A stretch of 64,000 nt of DNA, taken from assembly GCF_028737315.1 (NCBI RefSeq), contig NZ_JAQZAO010000008.1:186001-250000 (forward strand), written 5' to 3'. The position numbers and the translations under genes are program-made. Below, one piece after another: positions 51,477 to 59,950 of the stretch (positions within the stretch are counted from its first letter, which is position 1; every line of letters begins with the position of its first letter). The notes under the pieces were generated by a model. That model had not been told where the DNA came from. It saw only the letters and a program-made list of their open reading frames with translations, and did not search any database. The stretch is from Actinomycetospora lemnae. GTDB taxonomy: Bacteria > Actinomycetota > Actinomycetes > Mycobacteriales > Pseudonocardiaceae.

Positions 51477-52469
51477 CTAGCGCCCGACGCCGATCTGGGC
51501 GCGCGCGATCCCGGCCAGCGCCGAGAGCCCCGACACCGGCTCGAACGACTCGGCGGCCGCGGTCAGCGCGGTGTACTCGTCGTCGGCGAGCGTGATCTCG
51601 GCAGCCGCGCAGTTGCTCTCGAGCTGGGCGACGCTGGACGCACCGGGGATCGCGACGGCCACGGGGTGGTGGATCGTCCACGCGAGCGCGACCTGCGAGG
51701 GCGTCGCGTCGTGCGCGTCGGCGACCGCGCGCAGCGTCTCCACCAGCGGCGTCGCCCGGCGCAGGCTCTCGGGCAGGAAGAGCGGGTTGAGCGAGCGGAC
51801 GCGGTTGGCCGGGCGGTGGGTCTCGTCGAACTTGCCCGAGAGCAGACCCTGGGCCAGCGGGCTGTAGGCCAGGATCGCGCGGCCGGCCGTGCGCGCGTAG
51901 GGCAGCAGGTCGCGGTCGGGCTCGCGGGCGACGAGGCTGTACTGCACCTGGTTCGAGATCACCTGCGAGCCGAGCGCGGTCTCGGCGCCCTGCCAGCGCT
52001 CGAGGCCGTAGTTGCTGACGCCGACCTCGTCCACGACGCCCGCGGCCTGCAGCGTGCGCATCCCGGCCATCGTCGTGCCGTCGCCGATGACGGGGTTGGG
52101 CTGGTGGACCTGGTACAGGTCGATCTTGCGGCGCAGCCGCGCGGCGCTGGACGTGCCGCGCTGGACGACGACCTGGTCGACCGGCAGCACCGGGAAGATC
52201 TTGGTGGCGACGACGGTGGTCGCGGGGTCCGCGTCGGCGCGGTCGAGGGCCTCGCCGAGGATGCGCTCGCTGCGGCCGAAGCCGTAGGCCTCGGCGGTGT
52301 CGAAGACGGTGACGCCGAGCTCGAGGGCGCGGGCGACGATCCTCGACGCCTCGCTGTCCGGGCCCTGCGCGTAGTCGCTGCCGTAGCCCCACTCGCGGGA
52401 CCCGAACTGCCAGGTGCCCAGGCCGATCGCGGACCACTTCTTGGCCGTGGGGAGGTCGAGGTAGCGCAT
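51477..52469 (-). CDS. aldo/keto reductase
   Basis: 330 aa from ATG 52469. IGLGTWQFGSREWGYGSDY, FDTAEAYGFGRSERILGEAL with catalytic Asp and Tyr, VVATKIFP with Lys, and DLYQVHQPNP with the His position (VHQP) complete the tetrad. The NADPH part has AYSPLAQGLLSGKF and AIPGASSVAQLESN. Typical AKR11/12-like length. It reduces an aldehyde or ketone. A link to the dehydratase product is conceivable but untested. Confidence 0.92.
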   Translation of the reverse strand: MRYLDLPTAKKWSAIGLGTWQFGSREWGYGSDYAQGPDSEASRIVARALELGVTVFDTAEAYGFGRSERILGEALDRADADPATTVVATKIFPVLPVDQVVVQRGTSSAARLRRKIDLYQVHQPNPVIGDGTTMAGMRTLQAAGVVDEVGVSNYGLERWQGAETALGSQVISNQVQYSLVAREPDRDLLPYARTAGRAILAYSPLAQGLLSGKFDETHRPANRVRSLNPLFLPESLRRATPLVETLRAVADAHDATPSQVALAWTIHHPVAVAIPGASSVAQLESNCAAAEITLADDEYTALTAAAESFEPVSGLSALAGIARAQIGVGR

Positions 52470-52478
52470 GACCCCGTT

Positions 52479-53474
52479 CTACCCGCTCGCGAGGACCTGC
52501 TCCCGGACGCGGGCGACGGGGAGATCGAGCAGACAGGCGGGCTCGGTGGCGAGCGGGCAGCGGGCCTCCCACCAGCACACCTGCTCGGTGATGGCGGTCG
52601 GCATGCGGTGCGGGCACTCGGGCAGACCCTGCAGGTTGGTGCCCTCCTCCAGGCCGTAGCGCGAGGCCGCGGTCGGGCCGAACAGGGCGATCGTGCGCGC
52701 GCCGACCGCGGCGGCCAGGCGCACCGGGCCGGTGTCGGGGCCGACGACGACACCGCCCGCCTCGGCCAGCGCCGCGAAGCGCGCGGCCAGCCCGCGCAGG
52801 TCGGTGGGCGGGAGCTCCTCGGCGCCGTCGACCGGGCCGACCGAGAACACCGGACCCGGGAGCGTCGCGGCCAGCGCCGCCCAGCGGTGCGCGGGCCAGC
52901 GCTTGACCGCCATGCCGGCGTCGGGGACGAGGACGGTCGGCGGGTGCGGCTGCTCGCGAGGTGGGGGTTTTCCTGACGTTGAGTGCCAGCGTGGACGCCA
53001 GGCTGACACAGCCGCCTGCACCTCGGCGGGGTCGAGGACGACGCGCGGGGGGCGGACGCGGTCGGCGATGAGGCCCTCGGCGGCGAGGATCCGCTGGTAC
53101 CGCTCGCCCACCTTCTCGTCCGCCGGGGGCCGGCGCCACAGGTTCGACACCGCCCGCGTCCCGCGCGCCGCGGCGTCGTCGTCGACGAGGTCGCCGATGC
53201 CGTCGAAGCGCGTGGTCGTCACGGTGAGGTCGGGCGCGAGGTCGGCGAGCGCCCGCTCCACCGCCGCCCGCTCGTCGTGCTTCTCGGCCGTGCGCACGGC
53301 ACCGACCGCCGGGTCGCGGGCGAGCAGCGGGACACCCGGGGCGTGCGTGAGGACGGTCAGCTCGGCGTCGGGGTGCGCCTCGGCCAGCGCGTGCACGGTC
53401 GGCAGCACCATGATCAGGTCGCCGAGCCCGCCGAGCAGGTCGATCAGGAGGATGCGGCGCACGCCGGAGGTCAC
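52479..53474 (-). CDS. glycosyltransferase family 9 with in-frame repeat insertion
   Basis: 331 aa from ATG 53474. RRILLIDLLGGLGDLIMVLPTVHALAEAHP is the GT9 start; VVVGPDTGPVRLAAAVGARTIALFGPT binds the sugar nucleotide. Residues about 157-171 (SAWRPRWHSTSGKPPP) are encoded by repeat element III, placed in the linker between the two Rossmann domains, and keep the frame. A Cys-rich end (CPHR, CWWEARCPL) is common in this group. GT9 enzymes add heptose-like sugars to surface glycans. Confidence 0.88.
   Translation of the reverse strand: MTSGVRRILLIDLLGGLGDLIMVLPTVHALAEAHPDAELTVLTHAPGVPLLARDPAVGAVRTAEKHDERAAVERALADLAPDLTVTTTRFDGIGDLVDDDAAARGTRAVSNLWRRPPADEKVGERYQRILAAEGLIADRVRPPRVVLDPAEVQAAVSAWRPRWHSTSGKPPPREQPHPPTVLVPDAGMAVKRWPAHRWAALAATLPGPVFSVGPVDGAEELPPTDLRGLAARFAALAEAGGVVVGPDTGPVRLAAAVGARTIALFGPTAASRYGLEEGTNLQGLPECPHRMPTAITEQVCWWEARCPLATEPACLLDLPVARVREQVLASG
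52961..53005 (+). repeat. interspersed repeat element III, copy 2, inside the GT9 coding region
   Basis: 39 of 45 bases match 22062-22106 by eye, including the 19-bp core GCGTGGACGCCAGGCTG and flanks. The length is a multiple of three and the copy has no stop in the gene's frame, so it adds 15 residues without breaking the protein, like the palindromic elements within Rickettsia genes. Confidence 0.85.
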
Positions 53475-54637
53475 GCCTGCGCCTCGCTGCGCTCGGTCGC
53501 CCCGAGCACCTCCCGGTACGTCGCCACGTGCAGCGCGGCGAGGGCGTCCCAGTCGTGCCCGCGCACGAGCGCGTGGCCACCGGCGGCGACGCGTCCGCGC
53601 AGGTCGCCGTCGTCCAGCAGGCGGCGCAGCGCGGTGACGAGGACGTCGACGTCACGGACCTCGGGGGCGACGACGACCGTCTCGCCGTCGACGAGGTCGG
53701 GGTCGGCGGGGGCGTCGCCGCGGCGGGTCACCAGCGTGGGCAGCCCGTGGTCGAGCGCGGCGAGCAGGGCGCCGCTCTTCAGCGTCGCGCCGGCGGTGAA
53801 CGGGAAGGCCGCGACGTCGGCGGCCTGCAGCGCCGCGGACACCTCGCGGGCGGGGCGGTGCCCCGTGATCGTCACCCGGTCGCCCGCGCCGGCGCCGTCG
53901 ATGTGCGCGGTGAGCTCGTCGCGGAACGCCGCCGCCTCGTCCGCGGGCAGCGCGAGCGAGGTGAAGCCGCCGAGGACCAGCAGGTGCAGCCGGGGGTGCT
54001 CCTCGGCGAGGCGCGCGACGGCGTCGACGAGGTAGCGCAGACCCTTGACCGGGTGCACGAACCCGAAGAACACGACGAGCTCGGCGTCGGTCGGCACGCC
54101 CAACGCCCGGCGGGTGGTGGCCCGGTCCGGCGCGGCGGGGTCGACCTCGACGTTGGGCAGCAGCGGCGCGCGGCGCGCCTCCACGCCGCAGCGGGCGCGC
54201 AGGGCGGCGGCGTGGTCGCCGTTGGTCGTCAGCACCGCGGAGCTGCACGGGACGAGCCGGCCGGTCTCGCGGTCGGCCCAGCCGCGGCGCTCGAGGAACC
54301 CCCACACCGCGTCCGGCACGCGCGGCGCGCACGACCACCAGCCGTACTCGTGCAGCGTCGTCACCAGCGGGACGCCGCCGAGGTCGCCGAGCAGCCCGGG
54401 CGCGGCGGAGAAGCCGAACGCCGACGGGGCGAACTGCACGTGCGCGACGTCGGCGCGGCTCGAGCGCAGGTAGCGGGCGGCCCGGACCAGGCCGCGCGGG
54501 CCGGGGTCGACGGGCACGTCGACGACCTCGACGCCCCGGCGGTCGAGGGCCTCGGCCAGGTGCACGGTGTAGTCGGCGACGCCGTCGTGGGCGGGGTCGG
54601 CGCGCCCGTGCACCAGCGCGACGCGGAGTCCAGTCAC
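53471..54637 (-). CDS. glycosyltransferase family 4
   Basis: 388 aa from GTG 54637; its stop overlaps the GT9 start by 4 bp. RVALVHGRADPAHDGVADYT is the acceptor-side start, VVTTLHEYGWW-like VPLVTTLHEYGWWSCAPRVP follows, then VVFFGFVHPVKGLRYLVDAV and AADVAAFPFTAGATLKSGALLAAL. The usual E-x7-E is altered to a KSGALLAALDHG form. Works with the coupled GT9 in one glycan pathway (inference). Confidence 0.88.
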   Translation of the reverse strand: MTGLRVALVHGRADPAHDGVADYTVHLAEALDRRGVEVVDVPVDPGPRGLVRAARYLRSSRADVAHVQFAPSAFGFSAAPGLLGDLGGVPLVTTLHEYGWWSCAPRVPDAVWGFLERRGWADRETGRLVPCSSAVLTTNGDHAAALRARCGVEARRAPLLPNVEVDPAAPDRATTRRALGVPTDAELVVFFGFVHPVKGLRYLVDAVARLAEEHPRLHLLVLGGFTSLALPADEAAAFRDELTAHIDGAGAGDRVTITGHRPAREVSAALQAADVAAFPFTAGATLKSGALLAALDHGLPTLVTRRGDAPADPDLVDGETVVVAPEVRDVDVLVTALRRLLDDGDLRGRVAAGGHALVRGHDWDALAALHVATYREVLGATERSEAQA

Positions 54638-54662
54638 CCGGCGCCGGTACCCGGAACGCCCC

Positions 54663-54824
54663 TCACCAGAACCCGATCGCTACCCCGACCGGCCAGCACG
54701 GGTCCGCCGGCCGGTCCTGCTCGGTGAGCGCCACGTCGACCCGGGTGTCGCCGTGTTCCTCGGGCGCGGCGTCGGGCGTGGCCACGGAGCGCAGCACCAC
54801 GTCGCCGCGCTCGGGCTCACCCAT
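54663..54824 (-). CDS. small protein of 53 aa coupled to the MBL-fold gene
   Basis: ATG 54824 lies inside the end of the preceding gene (8-bp overlap) and TGA is at 54663. Sequence is polar with DVVLRSVATPDAAPEEHGDT and ends CWPVGVAIGFW. The tight overlap and G/C-ending codons favour real translation. No family recognised. Confidence 0.5.
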   Translation of the reverse strand: MGEPERGDVVLRSVATPDAAPEEHGDTRVDVALTEQDRPADPCWPVGVAIGFW

Positions 54825-55683
54825 CGGCGGCCACGTAGATCGAGCAGGCGTCGAAGACGGCCTCGCGCACCGGGTCGTCGTCGCAGTCCCGCGCCGGGCG
54901 GACGACGGCCTCCCCGGCCCGCAGCGTCGCGAAGGCGTCGGCGACCTCGCGCAGGTAGCGGCCCTCGGCGACGCCGCGGCCGAAGTGGGACATGAGCACG
55001 AGGTGCACGTCGTCGGCGAGCTCGGCCAGCCGCGCGGTGGAGGCGGCGAACGCGGTGAGGTCGGACTCCGGGGCCTGTGCGTAGATCGGGCCGGTGTTGA
55101 CCGTGTCGCCCGCGAACAGCAGCCCCGCGTGCTCGTCGAGGAAGCACACGGAGTCCGGCGTGTGCCCGGGCGTGTGCAGGACCCGCAGCGTGCGCCCGCC
55201 GAGGTCGACGACGTCGCCGTCGTGCAGCAGGTCGGGCTCGGGGCCGGGACACGGGTCCCAGGTGGTGTCGACGTCGGGCGGCAGCGGGCGGGGATCGGAA
55301 TCACCGGAGAGCAGGTGGAAGAAGTCGCGGTCGAGCGCGCGGTACGCCTCGGCGGCCGCGAGCAGGCGCCGGGCGTGGGCGAGGTAGCGGCGCCGCTCGG
55401 CGGGGTCGGCCCCGGCACGGAGCTCGGCGACGCCGGCCGGGTGGATCGCGACGCGGTCGAACTCGGCGTCGCCGCCGACGTGGTCGAGGTGCGCGTGGGT
55501 GTGGACGACGTCGACCGGCCGTTCGGTGAGCGCGGCGACGACCGGGCGGACCGGGGCGATCCCGAGCCCCGAGTCGACGAGCACCGCCCGGTCCCGGCCC
55601 GCGACCAGCCACGAATTGACGTGACCCGGCTCGGCGACGAGCCACACGTCCCGGGTCACCGGCCGGGTGCGGAACCAGGACAC
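54817..55683 (-). CDS. metallo-beta-lactamase-fold hydrolase
   Basis: 288 aa from GTG 55683. HTHAHLDHVGG is the HxHxDH zinc motif, VLHTPGHTPDS the third His, LLFAGDTVNTG the bridging Asp and MSHFGRG the last His. Glyoxalase II-like or quinolone-lactonase-like enzymes share this. A helical insertion at about residues 90-130 (RRYLAHARRLLAAAEAYRAL) may cap the active site. Substrate unknown. Divergent from the next GT9. Confidence 0.9.
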   Translation of the reverse strand: MSWFRTRPVTRDVWLVAEPGHVNSWLVAGRDRAVLVDSGLGIAPVRPVVAALTERPVDVVHTHAHLDHVGGDAEFDRVAIHPAGVAELRAGADPAERRRYLAHARRLLAAAEAYRALDRDFFHLLSGDSDPRPLPPDVDTTWDPCPGPEPDLLHDGDVVDLGGRTLRVLHTPGHTPDSVCFLDEHAGLLFAGDTVNTGPIYAQAPESDLTAFAASTARLAELADDVHLVLMSHFGRGVAEGRYLREVADAFATLRAGEAVVRPARDCDDDPVREAVFDACSIYVAADG

Positions 55684-55721
55684 CCAGGTGAGCCTGCCAG
55701 GACCGGCGGGTACTCGCCGCC

Positions 55722-56813
55722 GTGCCCGACCCCGCCACCGCTGACCTGCGCCACCCCGCCGCGCACCGCCCCGGGCAGGGCGACCCCGACTGGGCGTCCG
55801 CGCGCCGCGTCCTCGTCGTGCGCCCCGACAACGTCGGCGACGTCCTCATGACCGGGCCGGTCTTCCGCGCCCTGCGCGCCGCGGCACCGGCGGCGACGCT
55901 TGACCTGCTCGCCTCCCCCGCGGGCGCGGCCGCCGCGGCGCTGCTGCCCGAGGTCGACGGCGTCGTGACCGCCTCGGTGTCCTGGCAGCAGCTCGACCTC
56001 GTCGCGGGCAGCAACCCCACCGACCCCGACGCCGCGCTCGTCGACGACCTCGCCGCGCGCGGCTACGACGCCGCCGTGGTGCTGACGTCGTTCTCGCAGT
56101 CGCCGTGGCCCGCCGCCGAGGTGCTGCGCCGCGCGGGCGTGCCGGTGCGCGTCGGGATGTCCAAGGAGTTCGGCGGGGGCCTGCTCACGCACTGGGTGCC
56201 GGCGCCGTCCGACGAGGAGCACCAGGTCGACCGCATGCTCGGGCTGCTCGCGGCGGTGGGTGTGCCGTCGCGCGGCGTGGAGCTGGCCGTGCGGATCCCG
56301 GACGACGCGGCGACGCCGCTGGCCGTCGTGGGCAGCCGCTACGCCGTCGTCGCGCCCGGGGCGAGCTGCCCGTCCCGGCGCTGGCCGGCCGAGCGGTTCG
56401 CCGCCGTCATCGCCGAGCTCGCCGCGGACGGGCTGACGGTGGTGGTCAGCGGCACCGAGCGCGAGGCCGACCTGGTCGAGGCCGTCGCCGGCGACGTCGG
56501 CGTGCCGGTCGCGGGCGGGCTCGGGCTCGGCGACCTCGCGGCGCTGCTCGCCGGCGCCGAGGTCGTCGTCGCCAACAACTCCGGGGGCGTGCACCTCGCC
56601 GACGCCGTCCGCGCGCCCGTCGTCGAGCTCTTCGCCGGCACCGAGACCGTCGACCAGTACCGGCCCCGCTCCACCCGCGCGGAGGTGCTCACCCGCCCGG
56701 TGGCGTGCGCACCGTGCCGCCAGCTCGTGTGCCCGTTCGACCAGGAGTGCCTCGCGGTGACACCCGCCGAGGTCCTCGCGGCGGCGCGGCGGCTGCGGTC
56801 GGTGGCGGTGTAG
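55722..56813 (+). CDS. glycosyltransferase family 9 (second copy)
   Basis: 363 aa from GTG 55722. RRVLVVRPDNVGDVLMTGPVFRALRAAAPAATLDLLAS, then YAVVAPGASCPSRRWPAERF, GLGDLAALLAGAEVVVANNSGGVHLADAV and VELFAGTET are the ADP-heptose-type GT9 signature. The C-terminal cysteine cluster (ACAPCRQLVCPFDQEC) resembles that in the other GT9. Three glycosyltransferases in 4 kb point to a surface-glycan locus. Confidence 0.92.
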   Translation: MPDPATADLRHPAAHRPGQGDPDWASARRVLVVRPDNVGDVLMTGPVFRALRAAAPAATLDLLASPAGAAAAALLPEVDGVVTASVSWQQLDLVAGSNPTDPDAALVDDLAARGYDAAVVLTSFSQSPWPAAEVLRRAGVPVRVGMSKEFGGGLLTHWVPAPSDEEHQVDRMLGLLAAVGVPSRGVELAVRIPDDAATPLAVVGSRYAVVAPGASCPSRRWPAERFAAVIAELAADGLTVVVSGTEREADLVEAVAGDVGVPVAGGLGLGDLAALLAGAEVVVANNSGGVHLADAVRAPVVELFAGTETVDQYRPRSTRAEVLTRPVACAPCRQLVCPFDQECLAVTPAEVLAAARRLRSVAV

Positions 56814-57130
56814 TGGTCGAGCACACCGGGGACGGCCACCACGTCGTCGTCGACGGACGGAAGTGGCGGGCGACCGACCCGCTCGTCCCCGAGGACGACG
56901 CCGCGGTGCTGCGCCGGTGGCTCATGGCCGCCCGCCGGGACGTCGGGACGGCGAGACGGGCGGGCGACGAGGAGGGCGAGGCGGCGGCGCGCTCGCGCGT
57001 CCACGCCGCGAAGACCGCGCTCGGGGAGCGGGGTCCGGCCTGGTGGGAGCAGGGCGAGGACGAGCGCCGCGACCGCTGGACCGACGGCCTGCGGCGCGCC
57101 GCCGACGAGGGGTTTGCGCCCCCGGAGTGA
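56813..57130 (+). CDS. conserved hypothetical protein
   Basis: 105 aa from GTG 56813, overlapping the GT9 stop by 1 bp (TAGTG), so translationally coupled. HHVVVDGRKWRATDPLVPED and KTALGERGPAWWE match a small actinobacterial family sometimes mislabelled as biopolymer transporter Tol. Helical, charged, no membrane segment. Function unknown. Confidence 0.7.
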   Translation: MVEHTGDGHHVVVDGRKWRATDPLVPEDDAAVLRRWLMAARRDVGTARRAGDEEGEAAARSRVHAAKTALGERGPAWWEQGEDERRDRWTDGLRRAADEGFAPPE

Positions 57131-57174
57131 GTGGGTGCCCCCGCTCCGCACGGCCTCCCGAACCCGAAGGAGCG

Positions 57175-57630
57175 ATGGGACCGATGACGACACCGCCGAT
57201 CCAGGGCGACGAGAACCCGAACGACCCGAACCCGGCGAACTCCAGCCAGACACTCGCCGCGTTCAGCGGGCAGGTGCAGCGGCGCCTGGGGCTGGAGCAG
57301 CCGTCGGAGGCCGAGATCCTCGTGCGCAGCACGCTCAACGAGCTCGGCAAGTCGGTCAGCAGCGGCCTCGCGCAGGAGCTGACGATCAGCCTGCCGCCGG
57401 AGCTGTCCGCGGAGCTGCGCGCGCAGCGGCCGAAGGACGACGCGGCCCGCTCGGTGAGCAAGGAGTCGTTCGTCGACGCCGTGAGCGGGCACGTGACGTC
57501 CGTCGACGCGGACGAGGTCGAGCGTCAGGTCGAGCAGGTCCTGCGGGTGCTGCGCGAGTGGCTGCCGGAGGACCAGGTCGACCGCACCCTCGAGCAGCTG
57601 CCCGGCGACCTCGTGGCCCTGATGCGCTGA
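57175..57630 (+). CDS. DUF2267-like protein
   Basis: 151 aa from ATG 57175; ATG 57184 is the alternative (GAAGGAG is 2 nt or 11 nt upstream respectively). The disordered start is rich in Asn/Pro. The core holds ESFVDAVSGHVTSVDADEVE, QVLRVLREWLPEDQVDRTLEQLP, the helical DUF2267 pattern, with a preceding repeat ending LPPELSAELRAQ. Function unknown; often stress-linked. Confidence 0.75.
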   Translation: MGPMTTPPIQGDENPNDPNPANSSQTLAAFSGQVQRRLGLEQPSEAEILVRSTLNELGKSVSSGLAQELTISLPPELSAELRAQRPKDDAARSVSKESFVDAVSGHVTSVDADEVERQVEQVLRVLREWLPEDQVDRTLEQLPGDLVALMR

Positions 57631-57649
57631 ACGATCGCCGGGCGCCCGA

Positions 57650-57695
57650 GCGGACGGCGCCTTCACCGCCAGAGTGCAGCGAAGGCGCCGTCCGC
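57650..57695. terminator. bidirectional hairpin terminator between convergent genes
   Basis: GCGGACGGCGCCTTC (57650-57664) and GAAGGCGCCGTCCGC (57681-57695) form a perfect 15-bp stem with a 16-nt loop. It sits between the DUF2267 stop (57630) and the stop of the convergent Gly-rich gene (57709). No U tract, as is common in high-GC actinobacteria. Confidence 0.8.
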
Positions 57696-57708
57696 TTCGT
57701 CTCGCCCG

Positions 57709-58389
57709 TCAGCCCGCGCTCGTCGAGACGCGTGGCTGCTGATCGTCCTGCCCGCCGCCGTCACCACCGTCACCACCGTCACCACCGGCACCACCGGCGC
57801 CGCCTCCGGAACCGTCGCCGGCTCCGCCGCCGCCCTGGTCGCCGCCTCCGCCGCCTCCGCCGCCGCCTCCGCCGCCGGAGCCGCCCCCGGAGCCCCCGCC
57901 CGCGTCGCCGGCGCCGCCCCCACCGCCCCCACCGCCGCTACCGGTGCCGCCGTTGCCGCCGCCGACCCCACCCGCGGGCCGGTCGGCCGGGGCCGGCTCG
58001 GGCGCCACGACCACCGGCGGCGGGGCCACGCGGGTCGGGGTGCGCCGGGTGGTCGTCTCCGCGACCGTCGTCCGGCGCGGGGCGCGCGAGGTCGTGCGCG
58101 TCGTGGTCCCGGTGGTCGCGGCAGCCGCGTCGGTCGTCGACACCGGCGGTGGGCCGAGCGCGGGCACGAGCGGGACCGGCGGGACACCGAGGGTCGCCGA
58201 CCCCCCGGGCACCGCCGCCACCATCGGCGCCACCCCGGTCGCGACGCCGGCCCCGAGGACGCCGGCCACCACGGTCGAGACGCCCAGCGCCGACCGGGCG
58301 ACCAGCCCGGGCCATCGCCGGCCCCGCGACGGGACGCGCAGGGCCGACGTCGGGCCGGCGACCGTGATGGCCTCGTCCTCGTTGGTCAC
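57709..58389 (-). CDS. exported glycine-rich protein
   Basis: 226 aa from ATG 58389. One hydrophobic segment at about residues 28-60 (ARSALGVSTVVAGVLGAGVA) is a signal or anchor. A Thr/Pro/Arg-rich linker and then a tail of about 90 residues of mainly Gly with some Ala/Asp/Ser follow (GGGGGGGGAGDAGGGSGGG and similar). Such tails occur in surface proteins. Alternatively it is a low-complexity artefact, but a single long frame with a signal-like start supports it. Confidence 0.6.
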   Translation of the reverse strand: MTNEDEAITVAGPTSALRVPSRGRRWPGLVARSALGVSTVVAGVLGAGVATGVAPMVAAVPGGSATLGVPPVPLVPALGPPPVSTTDAAAATTGTTTRTTSRAPRRTTVAETTTRRTPTRVAPPPVVVAPEPAPADRPAGGVGGGNGGTGSGGGGGGGGAGDAGGGSGGGSGGGGGGGGGGGGDQGGGGAGDGSGGGAGGAGGDGGDGGDGGGQDDQQPRVSTSAG

Positions 58390-58456
58390 CTCGGACCAAC
58401 GACGCCACCCGTCCGGGGGTGACGCGGAGATCGTCAGTACGTTCTGTCGAACGTCG

Positions 58457-59845
58457 TTACGGCAACGGGGACCAGTGGACCACCTTCGTGGTGGTCATCT
58501 CGTCGAGGAGCTCCGGGCCGTAGCCGAAGCCGGTGCCCGAGGTGCCGCGGGGCTGCGCCGCGCCGCCCGGGGCCCCGCCGAACACCGAATTGATCTTGAC
58601 GGTGCCGACGGGCAGCTCGCGCCAGGCGTGCTGGGCGTGGGCGATGCTGCCGGTGAGCACGGTGGCGGCGAGGCCGTGCGGGTCGTCGATCGCCTCGGCC
58701 AGGCCCTGTGCGAAGTCCTCGACGACGCGCACCGGCGCGACCGGACCGAACGTCTCCTCGCGCAGGATCGTCATCGCGGGCGTCAGCCCGGAGAGCACGG
58801 TGGCGGGGTAGAAGGCCCCGTCGCCCTCGGGGAGGAAACCGCCGGCGTGCACCGTGGCGCCGTCGGCGATCGCGGCCGCGACGTGGCCGTGCACGTGCTC
58901 GCGGTGGCGGCGGTCGACCAGCGGCCCGAGCGCCTTCTCCCCCGTCGACGCCGGGCGGTACACCCAGCGCGCGGCCTCCTCGGCCAGCGCGTCGAGGAAC
59001 GGCTCGGCGATCGCGGCCGCGCAGTAGATGCGCTCGACCGACACGCACACCTGCCCGCCGTTCGCGTAGGAGCCCAGGGCGGCCTGCTCGGCGGCCCAGC
59101 GCGGGTCGACGTCGGCGTCGATCACGAGCGGGTCGTTGCCGCCGTTCTCGAGCAGCACGTGCGCGCCGGTCCCGGCCGCGGCCTGGCGGATGGCCTGCCC
59201 CGCGGCGATCGACCCGACGTGCGCGATGACGTCGATGTCGGCGTGACCGGCCAGCGCGGCGCCCGTGGGGCCCGCGCCGTCGACGATCTCGAGGACGCCG
59301 TCGGGGAGGAACGAGGCGACGAGCTCGGCGAACCGCCGCCCCAGGTGCGGGCAGCGCTCGCTGGGCTTGTGCACGACGGTGTTGCCGGTGACGAGCGCGG
59401 CCCCGATGAGCCCGCCGGCGACGGCCACCGGGTCGTTCCACGGGGTGAGGACGGCCGCGACGCCGCGCGGCTCGGGGACCATGAGGTCGGTCGCCGACCA
59501 CGACCCGAGCAGCGACCGGCCGCGGTGCACCGGCCCGAGCTCGGCGTACTGCTCGAGCGTGCCGGCGGCCGCGAGCACCCCGCCGAGCCCGTCGTCGTAG
59601 GGCCGGCCGGTCTCGGTCTCGTTGAGTCGCGCGAGCTCCTCGGCGACGGCGCGCAGGGCCTGGGCCGCGTCGCGGACGCAGCCGGCGCGCTCGGCGGCGG
59701 GGGTGCGCGCCCACCCGTCGCGGGCGGCGCGGGCCCGGGCGACCGCGGCGTCGACCTCGTCGGGGTCCGCGGGGCGGACGCGTCCCACGAGCTCGCCCGT
59801 CGCCGGGTCGTGGACCTGGATGTCGGTGTCGATCGCGGTGCTCAC
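58457..59845 (-). CDS. aldehyde dehydrogenase family protein
   Basis: 462 aa from GTG 59845. LTPWNDPVAVAGGLIGAALVTGNTVVHKPSE binds NAD, LLENGGNDPLVI has the general-base Glu and NGGQVCVSVERIY the catalytic Cys. The end (FGGAPGGAAQPRGTSGTGFG) is typical of succinate-semialdehyde or benzaldehyde types. Substrate uncertain. It is divergent from the SDR gene. Confidence 0.92.
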   Translation of the reverse strand: MSTAIDTDIQVHDPATGELVGRVRPADPDEVDAAVARARAARDGWARTPAAERAGCVRDAAQALRAVAEELARLNETETGRPYDDGLGGVLAAAGTLEQYAELGPVHRGRSLLGSWSATDLMVPEPRGVAAVLTPWNDPVAVAGGLIGAALVTGNTVVHKPSERCPHLGRRFAELVASFLPDGVLEIVDGAGPTGAALAGHADIDVIAHVGSIAAGQAIRQAAAGTGAHVLLENGGNDPLVIDADVDPRWAAEQAALGSYANGGQVCVSVERIYCAAAIAEPFLDALAEEAARWVYRPASTGEKALGPLVDRRHREHVHGHVAAAIADGATVHAGGFLPEGDGAFYPATVLSGLTPAMTILREETFGPVAPVRVVEDFAQGLAEAIDDPHGLAATVLTGSIAHAQHAWRELPVGTVKINSVFGGAPGGAAQPRGTSGTGFGYGPELLDEMTTTKVVHWSPLP

Positions 59846-59950
59846 GGACCCCGGGGTTCCACCACGTCCCTCGCGGTACGCCTGCTCGTGAGCGGCTGCT
59901 CATCACCGCCGGGGCGTTAGCCCGTCGCCCGCACCGGGGATGCCGGCGGC

